A stretch of DNA of 64,000 nucleotides from Heloderma charlesbogerti (GCA_026122225.1 JANEZZ010002660.1:614501-678500); one strand, 5' to 3'. Shown: positions 46,601-52,590, counted from the first letter of the stretch. Notes: a model not told the origin generated them from the sequence alone. A program made the numbers and translations.

Positions 46601-47970
46601 AGCAGGAGGGCTGCATCTTCTAGGAGGGACCAGAGCTCAGTGGTAGAGCACATGCGTGGCAGGCAGAAGGTCCCAGGTCCGATCCTTGGCAACTCCAGCT
46701 CCGTGCAGCAGGTGATGGGGAGGACAGGTTTCTGCCCGGGAGCATGGAAAGCCGCTGCTGGTCAGAATGGACGATGCTGAGCTAGATAGACAAACAGTCT
46801 GACCTGGAATACTGAGGCCGCTTCCTGTGCTCTCCTGCACATATTCGGTTCATGTGGGATGAGGGCATTGCTCGGCCTGGGCCCCCGATCCATTTCCCAA
46901 AGCCCCCGATATATTCCCCAGAGCCCTGAGTGTCCCTTGATGCCAGTGGAAAAAGTTTTTATCTAAGATTAATTGCCATGCCGGAGGCAATTTTGAAGAT
47001 GGGCTGCAGCCTGGGAGGGAACAGCTAACTCTCCCCTCCCCAAATGCCACCCCCCACTTTCCCCCTGCATGGCAATTAAGCTTAGAAAAAGAACTTTTTC
47101 CATTGGCTTGGGATGATCCTGGGCAGGGCACAAATTAACTGAATAATTATTTCAGGTTATTTGGATGAGAAAAGTATTGGCTGGCTGTGCCTCCCGTGAC
47201 ATATAAATAAATCCTGGCAATTATTTCTAAATCTGCAGGTATAGATATAAATTAGCGTATGCAGATGTGTGTCCTATGGGCCTGGGCCACCGAATCCTTT
47301 AAGTGCCCAGCAATACCCCTGTGTAGAACACTGGCCAAGCCAGCTGGGTCTTGACCCCCACATGAACTGCGCACCATTGAGGACACATGGGAGCTTCTCT
47401 TTGCCACTTCATTGTGCAGACAGAAATTGGTAGCTGTGGTCCAGCCACAATCTTACAAAGAAGCTTGTCTACTGTTACTGATCTTCTCAATGATGAGCCC
47501 CCGATCGGCTTCCACTGAGCCCCTCCCCAGCACAGCTCTCCCTGGACCCTAGAATGAAACCCCGCTATTCCAGGCTGACGAAAAGCCCCCATCCTTACAC
47601 TGACCTCTCACCTGATTCATCTGCTAAAACTCCCCAGGCATTTGGTTTCATCGTGGCAATAAAAAACATCTCATTAACCTTTATGTTCGGAAAGATAAGC
47701 ACAGCCTTGGATCATTATTTCCATCAAACGTTAACACAAAATCAGACTGCAGATCTGGCTGGTGGAGAAAGCGAAGGGAAGAAAAGAACAGAGCAGACCG
47801 TTCGGAGCGATGCCCAAAGACTTACCCGTTTTGCCAACACCGCTACTGCCCAAGACTACTAGCTTGATGATTTTGTTGGGCGCACAGTCCAAGATGGGAT
47901 ACTCGGGTATGGGAACCAAGAGGAAATTGGCCGAGTACTGTGACATAGTATTCCCAGTGATGAAGCGCAT
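21815..47970 (-). CDS. RASL11A: RASL11-family small GTPase, four coding exons, 250 aa
   Basis: A RAS-like monomeric GTPase. Joining 47970-47826, 41513-41457, 26452-26370 and 22282-21815 gives a 250-residue frame ending in TGA. G1 is GSSGVGKT (41-48); the switch region has FLTKRFIGDYEANTG; G3 is DTPF (88-91), where as I recall RASL11A and B have DTPG; G4 is NKGD (155-158); G5 is EVSA (183-186). The C-terminus carries the family signature RPKSPNMQDLKRR and has no CAAX prenylation cysteine. The N-terminal NFLLVPIPE resembles RASL11A, while residues 104-115 (QEQINRSIYWAD) look closer to RASL11B, so it may be a divergent RASL11A or a third paralogue. Mammalian RASL11A has been reported as nucleolar and promoting rRNA transcription; the same role here is inference. 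The start at 47970 is chosen by alignment; an in-frame ATG at 47946 is an alternative. It is divergent to USP12. Confidence 0.87.
22415..22470. other. Possible MITE fragment in intron 3
   Basis: GATGGGGAACCTCCAGCCTG followed by GGGCC resembles one arm of the CAGnGGTTGGGGAAC palindromes; no second arm was identified. Confidence 0.3.
22758..22930. mobile_element. MITE 'B' plus AT-rich LINE-like tail
   Basis: 22758-22834 is a shortened palindrome (GGGCACAATCCTATGCATG and CATGCATAGGATTGCACC). It runs directly into a tail (TTCAGTGTGACCCACTTAGA, then AAGCGGTATAGCAG and a TAAA run) like a LINE 3' end. 22796-22912 is repeated at 24501-24618. Confidence 0.6.
23417..23487. mobile_element. 71-bp palindromic MITE 'D'
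   Basis: GGGTTGTATCCAATGTTAGT and its inverted copy ACTAACATTGGATACAACCC close the element. A related copy is at 60241-60328. Confidence 0.75.
23545..23710. mobile_element. hAT-like palindromic MITE 'E' with target duplication
   Basis: CACTGGAGGCTGGGGGCTCC on the left and GGAGCCATTGGCCTCTGCTG on the right are inverted. Flanks CTCAGCAC and CTAAGCGC match at 6 of 8. Same family as 25990-26137 and the split copy at 32810/33668. Confidence 0.75.
24134..24786. mobile_element. ~650-bp GC-rich DNA element with internal insertion
   Basis: Ends GGGCCTGTTCAGACG and, on the minus strand, GGCCCTGTTCACACACGAC are inverted, with ACA on both outer sides. The 3-bp flank and GGGCC-type ends suggest PIF/Harbinger, though ACA is not the usual TWA. 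No transposase frame. 24501-24618 is an interrupting copy of sequence also at 22796-22912. Confidence 0.5.
24787..25989. other. Intron 3 sequence, no other feature
   Basis: GC-rich near 24890-25330 with several short open frames on both strands and no recognisable domain. No extra exon is needed here, because exons 3 and 4 join in phase. Confidence 0.5.
25990..26137. mobile_element. Intact hAT-like palindromic MITE 'E'
   Basis: 148 bp, almost perfectly self-complementary: CAGAGGAGGCCGGTGGCTC and GAGCCACCAGCCTCCACTG at the ends, meeting at AAGGAGCTCCTTT in the centre. Flanks GGGATTCC and GGAATTTC agree only partly. Confidence 0.8.
26211..26310. mobile_element. hAT-like MITE (CAGCCTTCCCC ends), 7 of 8 target duplication
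   Basis: Starts CAGCCTTCCCCAAAAGGATG and ends CCAGACTGGGGAAGACTG. GTTTACAG and GTTTAGAG flank it. It lies only 60 bases from exon 3 of the RASL11-like gene, beyond the splice donor. Confidence 0.8.
26370..26452 (-). CDS. RASL11A: RASL11-like gene, exon 3
   Basis: Encodes the end of codon 68 to residue 95 (ALYSRKFTIDGEQISLQVQ, then DTPFVSLE). Acceptor CATCTTTTTTTCGCAG on the minus strand, donor GAG|GTATAA. It carries the altered G3 box. The neighbouring frame opened by a start codon at 26494 is a shadow of this exon. Confidence 0.92.
26855..27412 (+). pseudogene. L2-like LINE 3' fragment (ORF2 C-terminus and 3' UTR)
   Basis: Encodes about 120 residues of the C-terminus of a non-LTR polyprotein: LHWLPVCFRAQLKVLVLTYN, then APHLWNNLPDEACL and KTALFSQAFG. 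It is followed by the 3' tip GAGAGCTTTGGCTATGGGG and a short GACT repeat. 5'-truncated, without reverse transcriptase, in intron 2 of the RASL11-like gene. Confidence 0.85.
27413..28913. other. Intron 2 sequence, no gene seen
   Basis: AT-rich first half (27420-27780), then ordinary sequence. The 199-residue minus-strand frame at 28412-29011 overlaps repeat S3 and has no domain; it is treated as chance. Confidence 0.5.
28914..29165 (+). mobile_element. Dispersed SINE-like repeat 'S3'
   Basis: AAAGAACATAAGAGGAGCCC, GGTCCATCTAGTCCAGCATT, then GGCATACTGCCTCTGATACT. More complete than the copy at 18208. Confidence 0.7.
29630..29674. repeat. (GT)n microsatellite, longest in the window
   Basis: Uninterrupted GT run of about 22 units, a likely length polymorphism. 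Confidence 0.97.
29933..30278 (+). mobile_element. Squamate (Sauria-type) SINE with perfect 12-bp target duplication
   Basis: tRNA-like head GTCTTAGTGGTTAAGACGCT, body with GAAGCGTCTTCGGACAGCGC and CTAGAGTCGGACACGAC, and a tail of ACCTTT repeats. ATATTTTCTCAG occurs immediately before (29921-29932) and after (30279-30290). The intact duplication and tail indicate a recent insertion. The family name is from memory of squamate SINEs. Confidence 0.88.
30291..30900. other. Intron 2 sequence, no gene seen
   Basis: No supported feature. Confidence 0.45.
30901..31021. mobile_element. hAT-like MITE, chimeric ends
   Basis: The left end CAGCCTTCCCCAAACTGGTG belongs to the CAGCCTTCCCC family, while the right end GGCACAGGCTCCCCATCCCT resembles the CAGGGATGGGGA type. 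No target duplication was found. Confidence 0.55.
31078..31380. repeat. Dispersed repeat 'G' with a 3x minisatellite
   Basis: Shares CTTTTAGAATGGGGGAAAAA and GGGAAACCACC with copies at 35748-35950 and 37177-37380. Its start, CAGGGGTGCAGAACAGCCCG, looks like a hAT terminus. At 31311-31372 an 18-bp unit (GTGGCCGGGGGAAGGGGT) is repeated about three times. Confidence 0.6.
31388..31604 (-). mobile_element. tRNA-derived SINE 'S1'
   Basis: On the minus strand the head GCAGCTCAGTGGGAGAGCAC lies near 31600 and the B-box-like CCCAGGTTCAGTCCTTGGCA near 31475. An extra segment, including GCGGGGAGGCGGCATC, separates head and body. Confidence 0.7.
31605..32767. other. Intron 2 sequence with a degraded repeat
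   Basis: 32068-32410 (GAGATGTACAGATTTTC to ATTTCTCCAACATCCCTGG) resembles degenerate repeats at 51195 and 53780. No gene seen in the rest. Confidence 0.4.
32810..33668. mobile_element. hAT-like MITE 'E' inserted in the SINE, perfect 8-bp duplication
   Basis: Starts CAGTGGAGGCTAGATGCTCT and ends ACCAACAGCCTCTTCTG. CTTATAAG lies on both sides (32802-32809 and 33669-33676). The element is split by an L2-like LINE between about 32870 and 33540. Confidence 0.85.
33001..33540 (+). pseudogene. L2-like LINE 3' fragment nested in the MITE
   Basis: Encodes QAQLRVLVLTFRALNGLGPG, then APRLWNKRPKEIHLVP and KTFLFPKHF, with the 3' tip GAGAGCTTTGGCTATTGGG and an AATGAATA/AATAAA tail. Its true 5' edge is somewhere in 32862-33003. 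Third layer of the nest. Confidence 0.85.
33752..34432 (+). pseudogene. L2-like LINE 3' fragment
   Basis: Nucleotide match to the copy at 26855 (CTTGCACTGGCTGCCTGTAT, GACCTTCCTCTTCTCCCAGG, GAGAGCTTCGGCTATTGGGC). Frameshifts and stops break the frame. 5'-truncated. Confidence 0.8.
34438..34530. mobile_element. Partial hAT-like MITE
   Basis: Right part of a CAGCCTTCCCC palindrome: GTAGTGCAACACATCTGGAG, GGGCCCCAGCCTGG. Nearby 34680-34775 repeats GGGATGGGAGTTGTAATCT two to three times. Confidence 0.5.
34797..34934 (-). mobile_element. tRNA-derived SINE 'S1', 5' half
   Basis: On the minus strand GGGGCGATAGTTCAGGGGTA and CCCAGGTTCAATCGCTACCC form the tRNA-like head. The S1 3' end is missing. Confidence 0.75.
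34935..35747. other. Intron 2 sequence, no gene seen
   Basis: No supported feature. Confidence 0.45.
35748..35950. repeat. Dispersed repeat 'G'
   Basis: TCAGCCTTTTAGAATAGGGG and GGCCAGGAAACCACCAAACA match repeat G at 31078 and 37177. Confidence 0.55.
36335..37380. repeat. Dispersed repeat 'G' in two parts around a SINE
   Basis: 36345-36495 matches the left part of G (GGCAGCCTGAGGGCTGAATT, then TACCTTAAAGCTGTTACTGC). 37177-37380 matches the right part (CTTCAACCTTTTCGAATGAG, AGCCAGGAAGCCACCAAACA), ending GGCCTGAGGATCCACACC. The middle includes the SINE at 36515-36823. Confidence 0.5.
36515..36823 (-). mobile_element. Sauria-type (ACA-Sau-like) SINE
   Basis: On the minus strand it begins GGCTCGTGTGGCGCAGAGTG, with GAGTTCAATCCCAGCGGAAG, TTCCGAGGTCGGTAAAATGA, GAGTACCCAGCTCGCTGGGG and TGACTCGGTGCTTGCACAAG, ending AACCTTTCC. 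This body is characteristic of squamate Sauria SINEs. Confidence 0.85.
37381..38306. other. Intron 2 sequence, degraded repeats
   Basis: Words GGTTGCCAAC, GGTGGCAACCCTA and AGGATTGCCACCC recur, suggesting decayed MITEs. The 138-residue plus frame at 37553-37969 has no recognisable domain. Confidence 0.4.
38307..38419. mobile_element. Palindromic MITE 'B'
   Basis: GGGTGCAATCCTACGCAGG on the left and CATGCATAGGATTGTGCC on the right, with CCCCAGCCAGCCGTGGCTGG at the centre. TAA precedes it. Confidence 0.75.
38420..39629. other. Intron 2 sequence, no gene seen
   Basis: AT-rich; nothing supported. Confidence 0.45.
39630..40450. repeat. Diverged ~300-bp tandem repeat, about three units
   Basis: Units share CAGTTCAACCCACCAAC (39669) and CAGTTCAATCCACCAACC (40307); CAGAATAACAACACA (about 39705, 40350); GAAACCCATTTCACACACAG (39780, 40037); and GAGTTTGGGTTACATAATC (39849, 40094). 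Order and spacing suggest an old tandem array within intron 2. Confidence 0.65.
40451..40572. mobile_element. Palindromic MITE 'C' with duplicated arm
   Basis: AGTAAGTCCCATTGAATTCA, then GACTTACTTCTGAATAGACC and again GACTTACTTCTGAGTAGACC, so one arm is present twice. Confidence 0.7.
40638..40675. repeat. (AAT)n microsatellite
   Basis: About twelve AAT/TAA units. Confidence 0.95.
40740..41280 (+). other. GC-rich unassigned fragment
   Basis: A 151-residue plus frame (40823-41278) is proline- and serine-rich (GTPPPPVVGELSPRDFPAPV). It has no domain and no supporting splice structure. I suspect a fragment of an LTR retrotransposon, because a gag-like pseudogene lies 2.5 kb away, but this is not demonstrated. 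Confidence 0.3.
41457..41513 (-). CDS. RASL11A: RASL11-like gene, exon 2
   Basis: A 57-base exon encoding ALIVRFLTKRFIGDYEANTG (residues 49-68, both edge codons split). Acceptor TTGCTCTTGTTTTGCAG on the minus strand, donor ACTG|GTATGT. The frame joins exon 1 after one base and exon 3 after one base. This is the strongest family match in the protein. Confidence 0.93.
41720..41850. mobile_element. hAT-like MITE, 6 of 8 target duplication
   Basis: Starts CAGCCTTCCCCAACCTGGGG. CAATAAGG before and CAATACGA after match at 6 of 8. The right arm is degraded, ending TTATGGCTG. Confidence 0.65.
42207..42343. mobile_element. PIF/Harbinger-like MITE 'B', copy 1 of an adjacent pair
   Basis: GGGTGCAATCCTATGCATG and CATGCATAGGATTGCACCC are perfect inverted ends. 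TAA lies on both sides, matching the TWA target of PIF/Harbinger elements. Confidence 0.8.
42347..42462. mobile_element. PIF/Harbinger-like MITE 'B', copy 2 of an adjacent pair
   Basis: GGGCGCAATCCTATGCATGC and CATGCATAAGATTGCACCC. It shares the TAA between the two copies and is followed by TAA, so one inserted in the target duplication of the other. Confidence 0.8.
42465..43779. other. Intron 1 sequence, no gene seen
   Basis: A MITE-C-like stretch is near 42620-42710 and an (ACCCC)n run at 43236-43262. Nothing coding is supported. Confidence 0.45.
43780..44520 (+). pseudogene. Decayed Ty3/gypsy (Gmr1-like) gag fragment with SCAN-like capsid region
   Basis: A 130-residue frame (44031-44423) contains DYDLFKSRIRTRFGSTAEQS, KFRSLTFFQ and LIGVEQFLLSCPPKLYEEVA, the helix layout of the gag capsid from which vertebrate SCAN domains derive. 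Upstream, in the same frame but behind stops, are an acidic coiled-coil-like stretch and FARDSDTEAFFTSHEKA. After the stop at 44421 similarity continues in another frame (ADEVMLLREPQ). Stops and a frameshift show it is dead. It lies on the opposite strand to the host gene, in intron 1. No pol or adjacent LTR was identified. Confidence 0.7.
44570..44710 (-). repeat. Dispersed repeat 'F', partial
   Basis: TTGTCAGTGGGCCTCTGTTG, GGCAGGTGCCTCAGAATG and GCGCCGGTCCTG match the left end of F in inverted orientation. Confidence 0.5.
45199..45420 (+). repeat. Dispersed LINE/SINE 3'-end-like repeat 'K'
   Basis: GAGATGAGAGGTGAAGCAGG, CCTTGTGTGTTGTGTCTTTT, GTAAGCTGCCCCAGGAGC and GGATAAAAATAC recur at 56547-56760. 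The closing text resembles the tail of a LINE-mobilised SINE. Confidence 0.6.
45540..45727 (-). mobile_element. CR1 LINE 3' end
   Basis: ATAGAATCATAGAATAGTAG at the 3' tip, then GGTTGGAAGGGGCCTACAAG and CAGGTGGCTGTCCAGCCTCG. Truncated. Confidence 0.9.
45842..46240 (+). repeat. Dispersed repeat 'F', fullest copy
   Basis: From GACCGGCATCGAGGGCAGGC to GAATCCTGGAGCTGGCACTG. The two ends show weak inverted similarity (CCGGCATCGAGGG versus, on the minus strand, GTGCCAGCTCCAGG), compatible with a decayed DNA element. No transposase. Confidence 0.6.
46622..46822 (+). mobile_element. tRNA-derived SINE 'S1'
   Basis: Head AGAGCTCAGTGGTAGAGCAC and CCCAGGTCCGATCCTTGGCA (the usual TTC of box B is mutated), body CATGGAAAGCCGCTGCTGGT, end GGCCGCTTCCTGTGCTCTCC. 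Confidence 0.8.
46942..47110. mobile_element. Palindromic element
   Basis: CCAGTGGAAAAAGTTTTTAT and TTAATTGCCATGC on the left pair with GCATGGCAATTAAGC and GAACTTTTTCCATTGG on the right. Non-coding; family unknown. Confidence 0.65.
47220..47321. mobile_element. Right end of the hAT-like element family seen at 15383-19337
   Basis: GTATGCAGATGTGTGTCCTA then GGGCCTGGGCCACCGAATCC and CAATACCCCTG parallel the right end at 19260-19337. The matching left end was not located. Confidence 0.5.
47826..47970 (-). CDS. RASL11A: RASL11-like gene, exon 1 (first coding exon)
   Basis: Encodes residues 1-48 plus one base, ending in the P-loop GSSGVGKT; donor ACGG|GTAAGT. ATG at 47970 (GGC before it) gives MRFITGNTMSQYSANFLLVP. 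ATG at 47946 (A at -3) would remove eight residues. The frame is also open further upstream, but that sequence shows no family similarity. Confidence 0.9.
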
Positions 47971-48099
47971 GCCAGTGGAGGAGACCCAATGAGCTCCACT
48001 GTGATGGGAGAGAAAGAGGGTGTGTGAAGAAAGGACTGCCTCGCTTCTCCCCTTTCTCATGTATCCTTACAATGGAGTCTTCTGGCAGTTTCATTGAAG

Positions 48100-48310
48100 C
48101 AGCATTTTGGAGGAGAAACAAAAACAGAACCACTCCCGCCGGCCCCCTTTCCCCACAGATTCTGCACAGACAGGCAGAGGGAAACTTTTTGATCAGCTCC
48201 AGTGAAAACTGACTCCCGCATTCCTCAGCCAATCAGAAGGCAAAACATGACATTCCTTTAGTTGGGACATAAAGTCCGGGCCTCACAGTAACTGCGCTCA
48301 TTTTCCGCCT
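48100..48310 (-). promoter_or_regulatory. Candidate promoter of the RASL11-like gene
   Basis: Moderately GC-rich block upstream of exon 1 with a classical CCAAT box (CTGATTGGCTGAG on the minus strand, 48226-48238) about 260 bases before the start codon and a GC-rich CCGGCGGGAGTGG nearer to it. No TATA box was recognised. Inference from position and motifs. Confidence 0.4.
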
Positions 48311-48952
48311 TTTCCGCCCCTCCTGCTTTGCTCCCTGTTTTATGGGTTGCCCCTTGGAAGCAATCATAGAATGAGATTCTATCGCAAATAGCATTTGGGG
48401 GGAGGAGATGCTTCGCTTGGAGGTCTTGCTGCTCTGTTCTAAGGGGCCTTGGCTGGCATTGTGCATGCTTCTGTTGAAAATGTAGAACACACAGAGAGAA
48501 ATCTCAAGCATGGCGAGTTGGGCAAAGGCATCCAGTGAGGGCTGCAAAGAGTTAGCAATCCAGCGGGGCAGTTAATCATCTGAAGTAGGGATTGGCAACT
48601 AGGAGACACTGGGCCAGGTCCAGTCGCTCCAGAGGTGAGAGGGAAGTATGGCGGGAGCAGCAGCTGTAACAAAGAGGCCTTCATTGGGGAGGGCCTGATC
48701 CACCTCTTTTCACCCCTCTGTTCAAAGTGGACCTGCAGCTGCTGATTGAGGCGGATCTGTGTCCAGATGTTGTGGGATTCCAACGTCCCATCAGCCCCAG
48801 CCAGCATGGTCCATGGGCAGTGGTGACTGACGGGGAGCTGTAGACCAGCAACATCTGGAGGGCCCCAGCCCTGGTTCCCCACCCGTCATCTAAAGCTTCA
48901 ATCACAGTGTAAACATTTTTCTCCCCCAAATAATCGGTGGGACCAACAACAA
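48311..48952. other. Intergenic with a partial MITE
   Basis: 48764-48890 has the arms of a degraded hAT-like palindrome (TTGTGGGATTCCAACGTCCC, CATCTGGAGGGCCCCAGCCC). Nothing else recognised. Confidence 0.45.
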
Positions 48953-49228
48953 GTGTTGACCCTGGAACACTGGAACAGTTGCATGGGCACACAGAATTAA
49001 GCTTCTCATTTATACAATAAGTGGAACATTGACCTCGGAACATTGACCCTGGAGGTATTGACCCTGGAACATTGGAACAGTTGCATGGGCACACAGAATT
49101 ACACCTCTCAGTTATACAATAAGTGGAACATTGATCCTGGAAGTATTGACCCTGGAACGTTGACCCTGGAAACTGGAACAGTTGCATGGGCAAACAGAAT
49201 TAAGCTTCTCACTTATACAATAAGTGGC
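48953..49228. repeat. VNTR-like minisatellite, ~101-bp unit
   Basis: CAGTTGCATGGGCAMACAGA occurs at 48976, 49078 and 49179 (spacing 102 and 101), each followed by TTATACAATAAGTGG. Between them a 12-bp sub-unit like GACCCTGGAACATT is repeated in variable number. It begins about 1 kb upstream of the RASL11-like start codon. Confidence 0.85.
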
Positions 49229-49373
49229 CGCTTTCCTTTATCCAATTGTAAGTTTATGACATTTGGGGATGACAAAAGCAACAGTCTTGTGGCACCTTAA
49301 AAACAAACACGTTTATTATGATGGTGATACATTTTTGTGGTCCAGAGTCCTGTTCATCAGATGCATCTCATTA

Positions 49374-50060
49374 TAGAATCATAGAATCATAGAATAGTAG
49401 GGTTGGAAGGGGCCTACAAGGCCATCGAGTCCAACCCCCTGATCAATACACGAATCCAAGTCAGGGCATCCCTGACAGATGGCTGTCCAGCCTTGTCTTG
49501 AATGCCTCCAGTGTGGGAGAGCCCGCCACCTCCCTAGGTCATTGGTTCCATTGTCGTATCGCTCTCACAGTCAGGAAGTTTTTCCTGATGTTCAGCCGGA
49601 ATCTGGCTTCCTGTCCCTTGAGCCCGTTATTCCGTGTCCTGCACTCTGGGATGATCAAGAAGAGATCCTGGCCTTCCTCTCTGTGACAACCTTTCAAGTA
49701 CTTGAAGAGTGCTATCATATCTCCCCTCAGTCTTCTCTTCTCAAGGCTAAACATGCCCAGTTCTTCCAGTCTCTCTTCATAGGGCTTTGTTTCCAGTCCC
49801 CTGATCATCTTTGTTGCCCTCCTCTGAACACTCTCCAGTTTGTCTGCATCCTTCTTCAAGTGTGGTGCCCAGAACTGGACACAGTACTCCTGATGAGGTC
49901 TAACCAGTGCTGAGTAGAAGGGAACTAGTACTTCCTGGGATTTCGAAGCTATGCTTCTATTAATGCAGCCCAAAATAGCATTTGCCTTTTTTGCAGCCAC
50001 ATCACATTGTTGGCTAACATTGTTAAGTGGACTCTGGCTCACAAAAGCGTAGGCCAGCAT
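49374..50060 (-). pseudogene. CR1 LINE 3' portion with ORF2 C-terminus
   Basis: The 173-residue frame on the minus strand includes [40 protein letters not shown] and [20 protein letters not shown], the C-terminal region of CR1 ORF2 past the reverse transcriptase. The 3' end is the ATTCTATGATTCTATGATTC repeat at 49374-49400. No endonuclease or polymerase domain remains. It is the longest CR1 copy in the window. Confidence 0.9.
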
Positions 50061-50300
50061 AAATTTGCTAGTCTTTAAAGTGCCACAAGAATCTTTCTTG
50101 GTTTTGCTACAACAGACTAACGCAGCTGCTCCCCCTCTGGAAATGGTTACAGATGACAGTCTCCTTTTGCTCAGAGTCCCCTGACAGCAATGCCCCCTCG
50201 ACCTGTAATTTATTTTAACTTAAGCAATCAGTTGCTCAGAAGTTAAGTAGCCAACAACTAGTTTATTGGTTGACAGACCAGAAGTTGATTTCAATGGGCT

Positions 50301-50528
50301 TTGTTGTTGTTTATTCGTTCAGTCGCTTTGGACTCTTCGTGACTTCATGGACCAGCCCAAGCCAGAGCTTCCTATTGGCCATTGCCACCCCCAGCTCCCC
50401 CAAGGTCGAGTCCATCACCTCCAGAATATCTTCCAGCCATCTTGCCCTTGGTCGGCCCCTCTTCCTTTTGCCTTCCACCTTCCCTAGCATCAGCATCTTC
50501 TCCAGGGTATCCTGTCTTCTCATTATGT
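50301..50528 (-). pseudogene. Bov-B (RTE) LINE 3' fragment
   Basis: The minus-strand frame reads MRRQDTLEKMLMLGKVEGKR, KRGRPRARWLEDI and LGLVHEVTKSPKRLNE, matching the C-terminus of Bov-B ORF2. It closes with the family's AGTCACGAAGAGTCCAAAGC and ACAACAACAA end. Bov-B with Sauria SINEs supports a squamate host. Confidence 0.85.
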
Positions 50529-50571
50529 GTCAGTGGGCTTAGGTGTGGCTAAAATTTCTCGCATGCCATGT

Positions 50572-50690
50572 ACAGAACAATCCTATCCATTAAGTAAACA
50601 TGCATAGGATCGCATATTTACTTAATGCAGATGTTAGTCCTGCTTTGATCAATGTGGCTTGCTCTTAGGTAAGTGTGCATAGGATTGTTG
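50572..50690. mobile_element. Palindromic MITE 'C' (compound)
   Basis: CAATCCTATCCATTAAG, CATGCATAGGATCG, then GTAAGTGTGCATAGGATTG. An extra arm pair suggests one copy inside another. Confidence 0.65.
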
Positions 50691-51774
50691 CAGAAAGCAG
50701 ACTGAACACTGTTCCTCAAGGGTGGCACATAGGCTGAAATACAAGTTAGGTTCTGCCACCTCACCGAGCACTCAGTTAGCTGACCCCCAAGGACCAATCC
50801 AGCTCCACCAGACCTGTAAAGGCAAGCTCTGAGAGTAGAAGCTTCCATCTGAACCAGCTGTTTTGCTGCAAGAGATCCTGCTAGGCCAAGCCGCTGCTCC
50901 CTTTCCACTCACTGCGTCTGCCTTTGGAATTTGTATTTTGCCTTTCTTGTATGATGCTGCTTGCCACTGAATCCATTGGATTGATCCCAGAAATCTAGGC
51001 TAGGGTGTTGCTACCCTCCCATGGGGAGCTGCTCAGGTACCTTCTGTACCAGACCAGACAGCATTGAATGGCCAGTCCTGGTAACTGGGCACTGGAATTG
51101 AAAATTGATTTTCATATTGAGTGCATGCCATGCTGGAATTAGTACAGGAGGGGAGGCTTTCACGGTGCTTCTGTGTTGGTGAGAGCTCTGAGACTTGCCC
51201 ATAGGGATGGATGAATCTGTCAAATTTGATTCTACTCCGTTTCTCATTTTTCCCACACTAAGTTTGTTTAGTCCCATTTCTGCATCGGTTTGCTTTAAAA
51301 AAAAAAAAAAAGGCATCATGAAAATCTTTAGCATTTTCAGGCACATGGATGCATTTTTGTATGCACTTTTCCAAATTTTTGTACACACTTGCCCCGTTAT
51401 ACGGATTTTTGTGCAGATTAAAAAAAAATCCATACTGCATCACAACATTCGGGAAAGTGTCAACATTGCTACATCAGTGCATTCATGCGTAGGTTCAGGC
51501 AGTGCATTGCTCACACAGCCCTACGAATCCAATCCCTACTTGCCCACAGCTCCTGGCCTTGCTGGCAATGGGTACAAACTGAATGTGTGCCCCATAGCTT
51601 TCTGTGTCACTGCAGTGGGATTGAAGGCACAACACCAGTTCACACCAAAGGTGGCGCTGCAGCCCTGATTCTCCAGGGCTGCCCTTGCTGCACCCTCTCT
51701 GCCCATCAATCGCTCTGCTTTCATATTAGCTTCCCTCCAACAGTGTTGGAAAGTCTGTATACATTTCGGGTCGT
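50691..51774. other. Intergenic, no gene seen
   Basis: A 157-residue plus frame (51195-51668) crosses a poly(A)-like run at 51298-51312 and has no domain. The 51195-51440 stretch resembles the degenerate repeats at 32068 and 10965. Confidence 0.45.
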
Positions 51775-51868
51775 AACAGTACAGTCCTATGCATGTCTAC
51801 TCAGAAGTAAGTCCCATTGGGTTCGATGGGATTGCTCCCAGGTAAATATGTATAGTAAGAGTTCAGCC
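51775..51868. mobile_element. Palindromic MITE 'C'
   Basis: CAGTCCTATGCATGTCTACT and AGAAGTAAGTCCCATTGGGT face ATTGCTCCCAGGTAAATATG. Well preserved. Confidence 0.75.
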
Positions 51869-52214
51869 TAAATTCTGGATCTTCTAAACTTCTTTGTCCC
51901 AAGCTATCTGGAATAAACATGCACGTCCCATCCTCACACAAAGCAATGATAAAGGACAATAACGACAACAATAATAAAATCAAAACATAAACAGTTTGAA
52001 CCAGAGAGCATGGATTGCACAATGGCACCAGCAGAGTCCTAACTTATTTATAGGCCAAGGTTTTATAGGCCAGTGCTTGAAGGCCTGTAATGACAGGGCC
52101 TGGAGGATATCAGTTGGAACAGAGTGCAACATGTGGGAGCCATCACTAAGAAGACCCTATCTCTCATGCCCACCACCAACTAAGAGGAAATGCTCCAGAA
52201 CTGACTGCAGTTTT

Positions 52215-52590
52215 TGAGGGCCCTTGGGCAAAGCGCTCTCAATGTGCCCCATACCTCCATGAGTCCACCTTCTCACCACCATTGTCACTATCGTCTACTG
52301 CTCCTCCTCCTCTTTCTCATCATTGCTGCCACTTCCTTCCTTGACAGGCAGAGAACCAGTGAGCAAGTAGGTGGTGGCATCTCCTGCTCCAATTTCTCAC
52401 CACCACCACCACCACCGCCGCCACCACCACCGTTGTCTGGGCCAGAATGAGAGGCAGGTGAGCAAGCAGGTTTCAGTGGTGAAGAGGAGGAGGAAGTCCA
52501 GGGAAGTCTTGTCAGTGGGCTGGTGCAGGGGTGTGGGTCTTTGGCAGACACCCAACCATGCCTGCCCTTGACACCGGCCCCGAGATGAAC
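52215..52590 (-). repeat. Dispersed repeat 'F' with (CCA/CCG)n
   Basis: Inverted copy from GGGCCCTTGGGCAAAGCGCT to CTTGACACCGGCCCCG. A CCA/CCG triplet run at 52400-52432 has expanded inside it. Confidence 0.65.
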
